Below, in pieces: positions 55,116 through 63,950 of a DNA stretch of 64,000 bases; position 1 is the stretch's first letter, and each line of letters starts with the position of its first letter. The stretch comes from Hymenobacter nivis. Lineage in GTDB: Bacteria > Bacteroidota > Bacteroidia > Cytophagales > Hymenobacteraceae. Location of the stretch: contig NZ_CP029145.1 in assembly GCF_003149515.1 (NCBI RefSeq), positions 4,898,001 to 4,962,000 of the forward strand. The letters run 5' to 3'. The translations under genes and the position numbers were made by a program. The notes below the pieces were generated by a model. The model was not told the origin of the DNA. It searched no databases and saw only the letters and a program-made list of their open reading frames with translations.

Positions 55116-55180
55116 GTGAAAATCCTGCTGGTTAGTGATGAGCCCGCCCTAACCCAGGATGTGCAACGAATTACCCTTGC
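55116..55180 (+). pseudogene. Response-regulator start, remnant
   Basis: From a GTG the frame reads KILLVSDEPALTQDVQRI, like the first strand and acidic pocket of an OmpR-type receiver domain (KILLVEDEP), with Ser where the first acidic residue is expected. The similarity ends after ~20 codons where the acetamidase relic begins. Confidence 0.4.
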
Positions 55181-55859
55181 GACTTCCCATTATCTCGCTG
55201 ATTATCAATAATATAATTAAATTCAGAAAAGGGTTGACCCTATTGTCTCTAGGGGGGCTCTCATGCCTGGGGCTCAGTGCCCACAGCCAGCAGCCGCCCC
55301 CACGGGCGGCGGCCCGGTCGGTCCAGCAGCTGCTGGCCACGCCCCAAACTGTGACAATAGGCTACTACGATGCTTCTGCCCCGCCCAAGCCGCGGATTAA
55401 ATCGGGCGACGTGGTGCAGATGCAGACGCTGGTGGCGTATACGCCCGCGCTGCTGGAAGAAGCGGGCCCGCCGCCCGCCCAGGTGTAGCCCGAGCTACGG
55501 GCCATCATCCAGCAGGTAACGGACAAAGGGCCGGGCATTCACATCCTCACCGGCCCCATCTACGTGGAAGAAGCCCAGCCCGGCGACGTGCTCGAAGTGC
55601 GCATTCAGGACGTGAAGCTGGCCGTACCCTACGCCTATAACGCTTTCATGCCCGGCCACGGCGCGCTGTCCAACGATTTCCCGTATGCCCGCTGCGCATC
55701 GTGCCGCTGGACCTCAAGCGCCTGGTGGGGCTGTTCGCGCCCGGCATCGAGGTGCCGCTGCGGCCCTTTTTCGGCAGCATGGGCGTCGCCCCGCCCGACG
55801 TATCGGGCCGCACAGCTCCTACCCGCCCTGGATAAACGCAGGCAACATGGGGTCGCACT
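55159..55859 (+). pseudogene. Acetamidase/formamidase-family gene, decayed
   Basis: The frame encodes a signal-like start (LSLGGLSCLGLSAHSQ) and then VTIGYYDASAPPKPRIKSGDVVQMQTL, a TAG at 55486-55488, and IIQQVTDKGPGIHILTGPIYVEEAQPGDVLEVRIQDVKL, typical of FmdA/AmdA amidases. A frameshift near 55690 moves the rest (RIVPLDLKRLVGLFAPGIEVPLRPFFGSMGVAP, then YPPWINAGNMG) to another frame. At 55860 a miniature element interrupts it, and an IS3 element follows at 56147. Confidence 0.8.
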
Positions 55860-56099
55860 ATAGTAGGAACGGAAAACAACGGTAAGGAATTTTGAGCAGG
55901 GCTATTGCCTCAAAAAACGTCCGTTTTAACGCTAACAGGGTCGTTTTTAGAAAGCAACGGTTTCGACAAAGCTAATTTGTTGCTTTTCCTTATCTCACCT
56001 ATCAATGGCTCGTTTTAACCTCAAACACTGACTTATTGAGACAAATCGGCTAGTTTTTCGGGTTAAGAAAGGCTTACCGTTGTTTTCCGTTCCTACTAT
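55860..56099. mobile_element. 240-bp miniature inverted-repeat element with perfect 27-bp ends
   Basis: The ends are ATAGTAGGAACGGAAAACAA and its perfect complement, extending inward to CGGTAAG (27 bp each). The interior is AT-rich with TTATTGAGACAAA and TTGCCTCAAAAAA segments that recall the element at 44833, whose ends (GAGTAGGAACAGAAA) share AGTAGGAAC-GAAA. The two are probably related families. It is inserted in the acetamidase relic. Confidence 0.85.
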
Positions 56100-56146
56100 T
56101 ATGCGAACCCAAGCACCGCCCGCGCTCGACGTGGCGATGGTGTGAG

Positions 56147-57376
56147 TGTACTACTCCTCAAAAACTGGACAGTTTAGCGGGGCACGTTAAGTAATATGTT
56201 TATGCTTGAATGTGTTGGTTTGAGTGAAGACCTGGGCGGGTGTCTGGCCGCGCAGGCTTTGGTGGGGTCGGCGATGATTGTAGTAGGCACACGCGTGTAA
56301 TTGCTGGTGCAGGTGGTGGCCATCATCGGCCGGGTTGAGGTACTGTGCTCCCATTTAACCGTGCGCCAGAGCCGATCAATGAAGGCATTGTCGGTGGCGC
56401 GGCCCCGGCCATCGCGGCTGATGCGGCAGCCGGCGGCCAGCAGCGCTTGTTCGTAGGCCAGACTCATGAACTGGCTGCCCTGGTCGGAATGGAAGATGTG
56501 TGGGGCCGGGGCGACACGCAGGGCATCGGCCAGGGCCTGGAGGCAGAAGCCGACGCCGAGCGAGTTGGAGAGCTGTCAGCTCAGCACGTAGCGCGCGTGC
56601 CAGTCGAGCATGGCGGCCAGGTAAAGGAAGCCCTTGGCCATGGGCACATAGGTAGTGTCGGTGCTCCACACCTCATCCGGGGCCGTCGCCGGCCGGTCCC
56701 GCAACAGGTAGGGATAGGGCGTAACGCCTTGTCCCGGCACACGCAGGCGCGGTTTGGGATAGACCGGCTCGTGGCCCATCAGGCGCACGAGCCGGCGCAC
56801 CCGCTTGGCATTGACGGCGTGGCCGGCCAGGCGCAGGTGGTCGCGCAGGCCGAGCATGCCCTTGAAATTGTGGTTGGTAAATTCATCGTCGAGCAGCCGC
56901 ATGCGCTCCAGGTTGTACGCGCCTTCCCCGCACGGCTGGTAGTAAAAGCTACCGCGCGAGAGGCGCAGGCCCTGGCATCGGGCCTGCACCGGGTTGGCCG
57001 GGTCGGCGTGGGCGACCAAGGTGCGTTGCTGGGCTACCGACATGGTCCTAGTATTTTTTTTAGCAGCGCGTTTTCCACTTGCAGCCGGCCAATGGCCGCG
57101 TACAAGGGCTCTACATCCGGCACTGCTTCACCAGCAACGGGCATTTCGGCGAAGGCCTAGGATGCCTACTGGCGCAGTTGCAGCTTCCAGCGCGTGATTT
57201 GGGCCACGGCCAACTGGTAATGGGTGGCCAACTCGGCCAGCGGCTGGCGCTCGGTGAGCGCAGCCAGGGCCACCTCGGCTTTGAACTCAGCCGTGTAGCG
57301 ACGGCGGGTGCGTTTTGGGGTCATAATCGAGCTAAGCTAGCCCGCTTTATGTGTCCAGGTTTTGGGGAGTACTACA
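56147..57376 (-). mobile_element. IS3-family element (type D), decayed
   Basis: 1230 bp with ends TGTACTACTCCTCAAAAACT and the complement of TGTAGTACTCCCCAAAACCT. Both reading frames are broken. No matching target duplication (GAG/GAC) is present. Confidence 0.8.
56174..57324 (-). pseudogene. IS3-family orfA/orfB (type D), inactivated
   Basis: orfA starts at 57324 (PKRTRRRYTAEFKAEVALAAL) but has TAG stops after WKLQLRQ and again two codons later. orfB starts at 57043 (LRLSRGSFYYQPCGEG, VWSTDTTYVPMAKGFLYLAAMLDW), stops at 56576, and resumes with FHSDQGSQFMSLAYEQALL. It changes frame near 56343 after the Glu-containing DNAFIDRLWRTVKWE. Confidence 0.8.
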
Positions 57377-57557
57377 GACAAGTGGCCGCTACCCCCACAA
57401 CGCGGGCAACTTATTGTATTTAGCACCAAGCCAGAACTGAACGGGTATGTACTTTGGACGGCAGGAAGCTGGGCTGCGGGGGTAGTAAGTTGGTTCATGC
57501 TACAAACCAACTGGCTGTGAATGCAGTCTTTCTGCGTTGCGAAAAAACTTCATAAAT

Positions 57558-57796
57558 ATGCCCGTTAACAAAAATGCATTCGCCCGCTACGGTTGGATTG
57601 ACGATTGCCTGCTTCGTCGACAACGCTAGAAGCCTTAATGGAATTTATAAGCGAAAAGGTGACCGATTTTGGGGTAGGGCAGGAAGATGGTATCAGCAAA
57701 CGCCAAGTACAGGAAGATATTAAGCAAATGCGTCCAGGTGGCATGACCGGCTACGAAGCGCCGATTGAATACGACCGCGAAGCCAAAGGATACTTT
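57558..57796 (+). pseudogene. WYL-domain regulator N-terminus, truncated by IS3
   Basis: From the ATG at 57558 the frame reads MPVNKNAFARYGWIDDCLLR and then a TAG. A shifted frame continues LEALMEFISEKVTDFG, ISKRQVQEDIKQMR and YEAPIEYDREAKGYF, typical of the DNA-binding half of Bacteroidota YafY/WYL regulators. The rest of the gene (WYL domain) is absent, because the type C IS3 element starts at 57797. Its missing half was not found elsewhere in the window. Confidence 0.65.
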
Positions 57797-59083
57797 GAGG
57801 TGGTCGGGTAAAAATGGACATGGAGAAAGTAATCTCCCCTTGTCATGGAAGCAGCAAAACCAGCCGGCGGACGGCAGCGAACGAAGTATGATGCGGCCTT
57901 TCGGACCGAGGCGGTTCGCCGCGTAAGCCAGGATGGGCAAGCGGCGACGCGGGTCGCGCAGGCGTTGGGCATGAGCGCGGCCGTGTTGGGCAAGTGGGTG
58001 CGGGCCGCCCATGCCCAAGCGGCCCGCCCAGCGGCCAGCGACGTGCTGGCGCAGGAAAACAAGCAGTTACGGGCCCAATTGGCCCGCGCGGAAATGGAGC
58101 GCGACATTTTAAAAAAAGCGCTGACCATCTCCCAAATGCTTGAGGCGCATTTTTACAACCGACGGGCCGATGAAACGCTTCGCTTACATTGCCCTGCATG
58201 CTCCCGGTTGGCCCGTGCGCACGCAGTGCCGCTTGCTGGATGTCAGCCCCAGCGGCTACTACGCGTGGCAGAAGCGCGCGCCGACTAGGGCCGAGCCAGC
58301 GCTGCCCGCCTAGCAAGTAGCCGCCCAGCGCGTGTTTACCACCCATGCTGGCCGTTATGGCCGCCGGCTGCGGGCCCAACTGCGGCGCGAAGGCCACGCG
58401 GTAGGCCGGCAGCGGCTGCACGTCTGTCTCAGCACCAGCGGCTTACGCGCCCGATGCACCCGCGCCAGCTCCCGGCCCCCGCGCACCACCCAGGCTAACC
58501 CGCAGGCCGTGGCCGCTGCGAACAAGTTAGCCACCTGGCCTGCGGCCACGGCCCCCAATCAAATTTGGGTCGGCGACATCACCTACCTGGCGCTGGCCAC
58601 CGGTCAGTGGGCCTACCTGGCGTGCTGGCGCGATGCCTTCTCCCGGCGCGTGGTGGGCTGGCACGTGAGCGAGTCGCTGGATACGGACTCGATGCTGACC
58701 GCCTTTAACCGGGCGGTGGCCGTTTGCCAGCCCCCGCCCGGTCTGCTCGTGCATGCCGACCGCGGCAGCCAGTACACCAGCGAGGCCTTTACCACCCTAC
58801 TGGACCGCACCCAGGCCATTGCCAGCCTGAGCCGGCCCGGCAACCCCTACGATAACGCGCTGGCCGAGAGCGGCTGGAGCACGCTCAAAACCGAGTTGCT
58901 GCCCCGCGGAGCCTGCTTTGCCGACGTGGAAGAAGCCCGGCTCGAACTAGCCGAGTACCTCGACCACTACTACAACACCCAACGGCTGCACTCCGCCCTG
59001 GGCTACTGCACCCCGCTCGAAGTCGAGCTTCACTATCTTTTCAACCTATCTTAGCTCGTTGTCCATTTCAACCCGACCACCCA
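57797..59083 (+). mobile_element. IS3-family element (type C), chimeric copy
   Basis: It is the inverted relative of 16883-18152. The ends match (GAGGTGGTCGGGTAAAAATG at left; CATTTCAACCCGACCACC at right). From about 58315 to the right end it is essentially identical to the other copy, but between ~58120 and ~58310 it differs strongly. No target duplication was seen. Confidence 0.85.
57845..59054 (+). pseudogene. IS3-family orfA/orfB (type C), chimeric and interrupted
   Basis: orfA (57845) matches the other type C OrfA to the ILKKA frameshift site and then runs on without the usual SQPTGR end. orfB begins at 58170 (MKRFAYIALHAPGWPVRTQC) with a divergent N-terminus and a TAG at 58312-58314, where the other copy has Trp (LPAWQVAAQRV). 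The remaining 240 codons from 58332 are identical to the intact protein, including the catalytic residues. Confidence 0.85.
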
Positions 59084-59277
59084 GTCCGCCCAAAGAAGGT
59101 GCGCAGTTACGCTAAACCATTTTTTCTCGCTCTGGACAGGCTGATGGCGGTCATTCTAAACGACCCCCTGCCCGTGGCGCCGGAGGTGGTCACGGGATTC
59201 TTTCGCGCAGCCGTGTGCCGCGCAAACCATCTCCGCTTCTCCGGGTTCTGTCCCAAATCGGACTTCTCCCCCCGTTC

Positions 59278-60042
59278 ATGAACCACGTGCCCCCCGCGGT
59301 CGCTGTCGACCAGGACTACGCCCGTTACACCGCCGCCGACCGGTGGGTGTGGCAAACCCTTTTTGAGCGCCAGATGCAAGTCCTGCCCACCGTCGCCGCC
59401 CGCCGCTTCGTCGATGGCCTGCCCACGGTCGATTTTCGGGCCGACAAAATCCCCGATTTTGCGCAGGTGAACCCGTTGCTGGCCACGGCCACCGGCTGGC
59501 AACTGGTGGCCGTGCCGGGCATCGTAGACGACCGCACGTTTTTCGAGCTGCTCGCGGCGCGTCGCTTTCCGGCCACGACCTGGCTGCGGACCCCGGCCCA
59601 GCTCGACTACCTCGAGGAGCCCGACATGTTCCACGACGTCTTTGCGCACGTGCCCCTGCTCACTGACCCGTACTTTACCGACTTCCTCCGGGCCCTGGGC
59701 GTCCTGGCCTTGCGCTACCTGCACGAGGGCCACGCCGTGGAACTGCTTTCGCGCCTATACTGGTTTACGGCCGAGTTTGGGCTAATTGCGGAAGGCGACC
59801 GGTTGCGCATCTACGGCGCCGGCATTCTCTCCTCGGCCGGCGAAACAACGTTTTGCCTCGGTGAGGCGGCGGTTCGCCGCCCGTTTGACGTGGCTGCCGT
59901 TCTGGCCACGCCCTACGTGAAGGACCGCATGCAGGACGTGTACTTCGTCATTGACTCGTACGCACAGCTGGCCGCCGCCGTGCCCGTGCTGGAGGCCGAG
60001 CTGCGGCAACGGTTGCCCCGCCCGCCCAAGGCCGCGGGCTAG
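59278..60042 (+). CDS. phhA: Phenylalanine 4-monooxygenase
   Basis: 254 residues from the ATG at 59278; an earlier open start at 59215 adds only Arg/Pro-rich residues. It is the compact bacterial form of the biopterin-dependent aromatic amino-acid hydroxylases. The iron ligands are visible: His119 and His124 in EPDMFHDVFAHVPLLTDPYF, and Glu166 in LYWFTAEFGLI. GIVDDRTFFELLAARRFPATTWLR is the usual substrate-side segment. It converts Phe to Tyr using tetrahydropterin and O2. Its recycling partner phhB is 0.7 kb downstream, separated by a minisatellite and a miniature element. Confidence 0.95.
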   Translation: MNHVPPAVAVDQDYARYTAADRWVWQTLFERQMQVLPTVAARRFVDGLPTVDFRADKIPDFAQVNPLLATATGWQLVAVPGIVDDRTFFELLAARRFPATTWLRTPAQLDYLEEPDMFHDVFAHVPLLTDPYFTDFLRALGVLALRYLHEGHAVELLSRLYWFTAEFGLIAEGDRLRIYGAGILSSAGETTFCLGEAAVRRPFDVAAVLATPYVKDRMQDVYFVIDSYAQLAAAVPVLEAELRQRLPRPPKAAG

Positions 60043-60105
60043 CGGGTGCTGCGGCCCGTCGGCTCGGCCACGCGGGCGACTGCCCGCGAAGGATTGCCCG
60101 CTCCG

Positions 60106-60297
60106 CGCCGCAGCATCCGCCGCAGCATCCGCCGCAGCATCCGCCGCAGCATCCGCCGCAGCATCCGCCGCAGCATCCGCCGCAGCATCCGCCGCAGCAT
60201 CCGCCGCAGCATCCGCCGCAGCATCCGCCGCAGCATCCGCCGCAGCATCCGCCGCAGCACCCGCCGCAGCACCCGCCGCAGCACCCGCCGCAGCACC
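60106..60297. repeat. 12-bp minisatellite, 16 units
   Basis: There are twelve units of CGCCGCAGCATC (60106-60249) followed by four of CGCCGCAGCACC (60250-60297) with no other interruption; the next unit degenerates. It starts 64 bp after the phhA stop. Because the unit is a multiple of three and has no stop in any frame, all six frames stay open, giving false proteins of RRSI, AASA or PQHP repeats. Confidence 0.95.
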
Positions 60298-60600
60298 CGC
60301 CGTCAAACCGGTCTCCTGCCTGCGGTTCGGACACACCAAAATAAGGCGTGTTGACGAGGCGGGCGGCGCGGCTGGAAACTACAAATAAGGGAGTCGGTGC
60401 TGCCCCAACCACGCGCTGTTCGGTCGAAGGAAGATTGCATGCGAAAAGGATGGTCCTGTTAGAAACCACTGTCAAACCGGCCCGTGGTGGTCAAGGTTAG
60501 GTAAACAGAAGCAGGACGTACTGTTGCTGCTCGGTTCTGCAACAGCCCCTGTGAGGTGGTCTTGGGGTGGTCTAGCCAAGCCGGACAGCGTTAGGGCGTT

Positions 60601-60714
60601 GGAGCGCCTCCAGAAGTGTGGGGCAGCCGGGTCAAGGGGTTCTCAGCACAAGGTCCGCCGGCCGTGGCCAAGCTTTTAGTGAAAATGGCTGCCCCACGCT
60701 TTTGGAGGCGTTCC
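60601..60714. mobile_element. 114-bp miniature inverted-repeat element, variant
   Basis: The ends GGAGCGCCTCCAGAAGTGTG and the complement of GGAACGCCTCCAAAAGCGTG, both continuing GGGCAGCC, form 28-bp arms with three mismatches. The inner block AAGTGTGGGGCAG is shared with the 154-bp elements at 39244 and 61015, while the outer bases differ but still pair with each other. It lies 40 bp before phhB and may affect its expression. Confidence 0.75.
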
Positions 60715-60753
60715 TACAATGAACCCAGCAACTTATTCCCCCATGCCCTTTCC

Positions 60754-61002
60754 ATGTGGATAGAACAAGATCATAGCCTTCAATGCCGCTTCCGTTTTGC
60801 TGATTTCAAGGTGGCCTTTGCGTTCCTTACCGAAGTGGCAGTTGAAGCCGAGCGTCTCGAACATCACCCTTGGTTCAGCAACGAGTATAACGTGGTAGCA
60901 TTTCGTTTGTGCACCCACGATGCGGACAATAACGTGACCGCGCGGGACTATGAATTAGCAGCGGCCATTGATGCGATAGCAGGGCAGTACAATACTCTTT
61001 AG
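60754..61002 (+). CDS. phhB: Pterin-4a-carbinolamine dehydratase
   Basis: 82 residues from the ATG at 60754; the longer open frame from 60616 runs through the miniature element and is rejected. The family motif is intact: LEHHPWFSNEYNVVAFRLCTHDADNNVTARDYELAAAID, with the active-site His pair, Tyr, His and Asp. It dehydrates the 4a-hydroxypterin formed by phenylalanine hydroxylase, allowing cofactor recycling, so its place after phhA is functionally sensible. Confidence 0.9.
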   Translation: MWIEQDHSLQCRFRFADFKVAFAFLTEVAVEAERLEHHPWFSNEYNVVAFRLCTHDADNNVTARDYELAAAIDAIAGQYNTL

Positions 61003-61014
61003 GATCCATTACGT

Positions 61015-61168
61015 GAGAGCATCAAAAAGTGTGGGGCAGTCGGGTCGTAGTCAAGTCAGGAGGGCGAGGGGCGGCTAACTGGCTCATTGCCCTTCACCAA
61101 CAAGTACGGCTTCTCAAGTAACCTGCAAAGCGGTCGACCACCACTGCCCCACACTTTTTGATGCTCTC
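61015..61168. mobile_element. 154-bp miniature inverted-repeat element, copy 2
   Basis: Same length and near-identical sequence to 39244-39397, with the same 26-bp ends (GAGAGCATCAAAAAGTGTGG inward to GGCAGT). It starts 12 bp after phhB and directly abuts the YdcF-like fragment. Confidence 0.85.
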
Positions 61169-61465
61169 CTATTTTACACCTTGCCCCTGCAAGCGGCCCT
61201 GGGGGCCCTGCGCCTCAATAGCCGCGACGAAGCCGTCCGCTACGAGCCCCTGACCGGTGGGCCCAATGCCGCGCCTACGGCCGCCGTGGCCTGTACCGAC
61301 TGGGCGCGTTACCCTTACTCGGTCATCCTGGTGCCGGGCAGCGGCCCCGAGCAGCCCGGCGTGGCGCTCGATTCGGCAGGAGCCAGGCGCTGCCGGCTGG
61401 CCGCGGCGCGCTACCGGGCGGGGCAGGCGCCGTTTATTGTGGTGTCGGGCGGTCACGTGCACCCG
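61169..61465 (+). pseudogene. YdcF/ElyC/SanA (DUF218) family fragment
   Basis: The open frame reads LFYTLPLQAALGALRLN..., then YSVILVPGSGPEQPGVALDSAGARRCRLAAARYRAGQAPFIVVSGGHVHP. That is the start of the DUF218 domain, which normally continues for another 100 or more residues. The 5' side is cut by the miniature element and the 3' side by an IS3 element at 61466. The family are membrane-associated proteins linked to envelope functions; this copy cannot be functional. Confidence 0.75.
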
Positions 61466-61516
61466 TGAGGTGGTCGGGTAAAAATGGACAGAATAGGGTC
61501 TTAACTTTCCAACTTT

Positions 61517-61825
61517 ATGAAAGACAGTCCCCCACCTACCAAACGTCGGCGTTACGATGCCGCCTTCCGGGCCGGAGCCCTGCGCCTGGCCGGTGAAAGC
61601 CGCTCGACTCAGGCCGCCGCGCGCGCCTTGAACATCGACCCCAAGCGCATTTACAAGTGGCAGCAGCAAGCGCTTACGCCGGTGGCGGCCGCCCGTGGGG
61701 CGGAGCTGGACCCAGCCACGGCGGCCGAATTGCGGCCGTTGCGGGCTGCCAATCAGCGGCAGGCCCAGGAGTTGGACAATTTAAAAAAAGCCATCGCCAT
61801 CTTTTCCGTGACCGACAGCCAATGA
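61517..61825 (+). CDS. IS3-family OrfA (type E)
   Basis: 102 residues with HTH (RYDAAFRAGALRLAGESRSTQAAARALNIDPKRIYKW) and coiled coil (LRAANQRQAQELDNLKKA). It has the A7 slippery run in LKKA and an ATGA overlap with orfB. Intact. Confidence 0.88.
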   Translation: MKDSPPPTKRRRYDAAFRAGALRLAGESRSTQAAARALNIDPKRIYKWQQQALTPVAAARGAELDPATAAELRPLRAANQRQAQELDNLKKAIAIFSVTDSQ

Positions 61826-62725
61826 GTCGTTACCGCTTCATCGAGGTGCAACGCGCTCAGTGCCCCGTGCGCCGGCTCTGCCAGGTGCTGGGCATGCCGG
61901 CCAGCGGCTATTATGCGTGGCACCAAGCGCAACGGCAGGCAGTCAACCAGGAGCCACCCGCCTGGGAAGCGGCCTTGGTCCAAGTTTTCGCGCACCACAA
62001 ACGCCGCTACGGCACCCGCCGGCTGCGGGTGGCCCTGCGCCAGAAAGGCTACCGGGTGGGCCGCCAGCGGCTACGTACGGCCATGCGCCGACGGGGGCTG
62101 CACGCGCTGCAACCCAAGGCCTACACTCCGCGCACCACCGACTCGCCCCACGGCCTGCGCTGCGCGCCGAATCGGCTGCTTGACCAGCCCAAGCCCACCC
62201 AGGCCAACCGGGTCTGGGTCAGCGATAGCACGTACCTGCCGCTGGCCAACGGTGACTGGGTGTACTTGTGCGCGTACCAGGACATGGCCAGCAAGCAGGT
62301 ACTGGGCTGGCAGGTGGGAGTTTCGATGCCGGAGGAGCTTATTACCCGTGCCTTGCAGCGCGCTTTTTGGGCGTAACCGCCCACGCCCGGCTTACTGGTC
62401 CACTCCGACCGGGGTGGGCAGTATTGTGGCAACGTCTGTCTACCGGCAACTGCTCCACGACCACCAGGCCCTGCGCTCGCAGAGCCGCCGGGGCGATTGC
62501 GACGACAATGCCCAGGCGGAAAGCTTATGGTCGCGCCTCAAAACGGAGGTGCTCGAGCTACGGGAGCGGCCCGTTTTTGCCGACCTGGCCGACGCCCAGG
62601 CCAGCGTGGCCATCTATTTTGACTACTATAATCACGAACGTTTGCACTCCAGCATCGCCTATCAACTGCCGTATCACACTCACCAACAGCTTCTTCAACT
62701 TAATGCCCTAAACTGTCCAGCGTAA
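61822..62725 (+). pseudogene. IS3-family orfB (type E), frameshifted
   Basis: The N-terminal part is intact to RVWVSDSTYLPLANGDWVYLC (first Asp). A TAA at 62374-62376 stops it after ALQRAFWA. A further shift near 62435 is needed to join LLVHSDRGGQY to QLLHDHQALRSQSRRGDCDDNAQAESLWSRLKTE (third catalytic residue). It is inactive without suppression of both lesions. Confidence 0.85.
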
Positions 62726-62827
62726 TCGGACCACCTCACAGCACCTCTATATTGCGTGCAGTTCCAGACGCATGATATTGAATTTATGGAAGAGGTTGAG
62801 GTAATTCAGAGTTGTAAAGGATTGCTA

Positions 62828-63865
62828 GAGCGGTTTCCAAATCACTGTACATGATATCCACAATGGTTAAACCAATTTTTGGCATCCTGTTCGGTTACCC
62901 ACTCGGCGGCGGCCCGGATGGCTTCCTCCAGCAGGTCGCGGGTAGGGGCCTTGGCGGTGCGCAGCCACGTCTTGAGCTTGCTAAAAGCCAGTTCAATGGG
63001 GTTGAAATCAGGCGAATAAGGCGGCAGGTAGCGCAGCCGTGCCCCGTATTTGCGCACGATATCGTCCAGCCTGTCCACCTTATGCACGGAGAGGTTGTCG
63101 AGTACCACCACGTCGCCCGGCCGCAGGGTGGGGCCGAGCACCTGGTCGAGGTAGGCGGCAAACACGTCGCCGTTGACAGCCCCGTTGACAGCCCCGTTGA
63201 CGCTGAGCAACGCCCCGAGCCCGTCCGGGGTCAGGGCGGCGAGGAGCGTCACGTTCGGGCCGCTGAGCAACGGCACGGCCTGGTCCAGGCGCTGGCCGGC
63301 CGGGGCCCGGCCATAGCGGCGGCAGTAGGTGAGGTTAGTGCTCGTCTCGTCCACGAATACGAAACGGGTAACATCTTCTGGCTGAATGGCTTCCAAAAAC
63401 AAGCGGCGCAAGGCTACGACGCGTTCGGTGTCACGCTCGGCGGCGTGGATGCTTTTTTTTTGCGCCCCCACCCCAGGCGCTCGACCGCCCGCCACGTACT
63501 CGTGCGGCTCAGGGCCGGGCCGGCGGCGGCGGCCAAGGCGAGGCTTATTTCGGCCAGTGTCGCGTCGGGCTGCGCCACCAGACAGGCCCGCAACAGGTCC
63601 TGGCCCGCAACAGGTCCTGGCCCGCCGGGTCCAGGCGCGGCATCGGGCCGCCGCTCGCGGGCAGGGCCGCCAGCGAACCGCTCGTACGTTGACGACGCAA
63701 AAGCTTGTCCACGAAGGAGATGGAAACGCTGAATTGCGCCGCCACTTGGTAAATCCGGGCCTGCGGCGCGGCACATGCCGCCGCTACCCGTTCCCGCAAA
63801 TCAATCGAATACGCTTTCATAACAGAAGGTACGTGAAATTCTGTACATTGAATTGGAAACCGCTC
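62828..63865 (-). mobile_element. IS630-family element with TA target site
   Basis: 1038 bp with inverted ends GAGCGGTTTCCAA (62828) and TTGGAAACCGCTC (ending 63865), flanked by TA at 62826-62827 and 63866-63867, the classical IS630/mariner target duplication. Confidence 0.88.
62842..63820 (-). pseudogene. IS630-family transposase with two frame-breaking duplications
   Basis: The start is at 63820 (MKAYSIDLRERVAAACAAPQ, then the HTH VAAQFSVSISFVDKLLRRQRTSGS). A direct duplication of about 17 bp around 63580-63615 (CAACAGGTCCTGGCCCG twice) shifts the frame. A poly-A run of nine (seven in the 45229 copy) near 63455 shifts it again before the DDE domain (FVFVDETSTNLTYC, VVVLDNLSVHK, LPPYSPDFNPIELAFSKLK). 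A 12-bp unit encoding VNGA is also duplicated in frame. It is probably inactive, though slippage on the A run could partly rescue it. Confidence 0.85.
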
Positions 63866-63950
63866 TAAGAGCGTGTTAGGGAATCGCGGTAGGGAAAAAG
63901 AAAACGAGCCAGTAAGTTGCGGGCGGAGTTCCTAGGCTCCCGCCCGCCTT

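Larger units (their letters stand above)
61466..62738 (+). mobile_element. IS3-family element (type E), orfB damaged
   Basis: 1273 bp with ends TGAGGTGGTCGGGTAAAAAT and the complement of TGAGGTGGTCCGATTACGCT. It is related to type A by its OrfB. No matching target duplication (CCCG/CAGC). Confidence 0.85.

Noticed and set aside
16883..59083. Proof of a past 40-kb inversion between the two type C IS3 copies
   Set aside because: Swapping the flanks does not rebuild the interrupted WYL gene or any target duplication, so the inversion remains only a possibility.
60106..60297. CRISPR-like array
   Set aside because: Units are contiguous 12-mers without spacers and no cas genes are present.
59782..60475. 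Open frames encoding Ala-Asp, Gly-Cys or Arg-Arg-Ser-Ile repeats over the minisatellite
   Set aside because: The 12-bp unit is stop-free in every frame, so these are artefacts; no start region or conserved domain supports them.
60616..60753. Longer start for phhB
   Set aside because: It runs through the 114-bp miniature element; the ATG at 60754 begins where family similarity begins.
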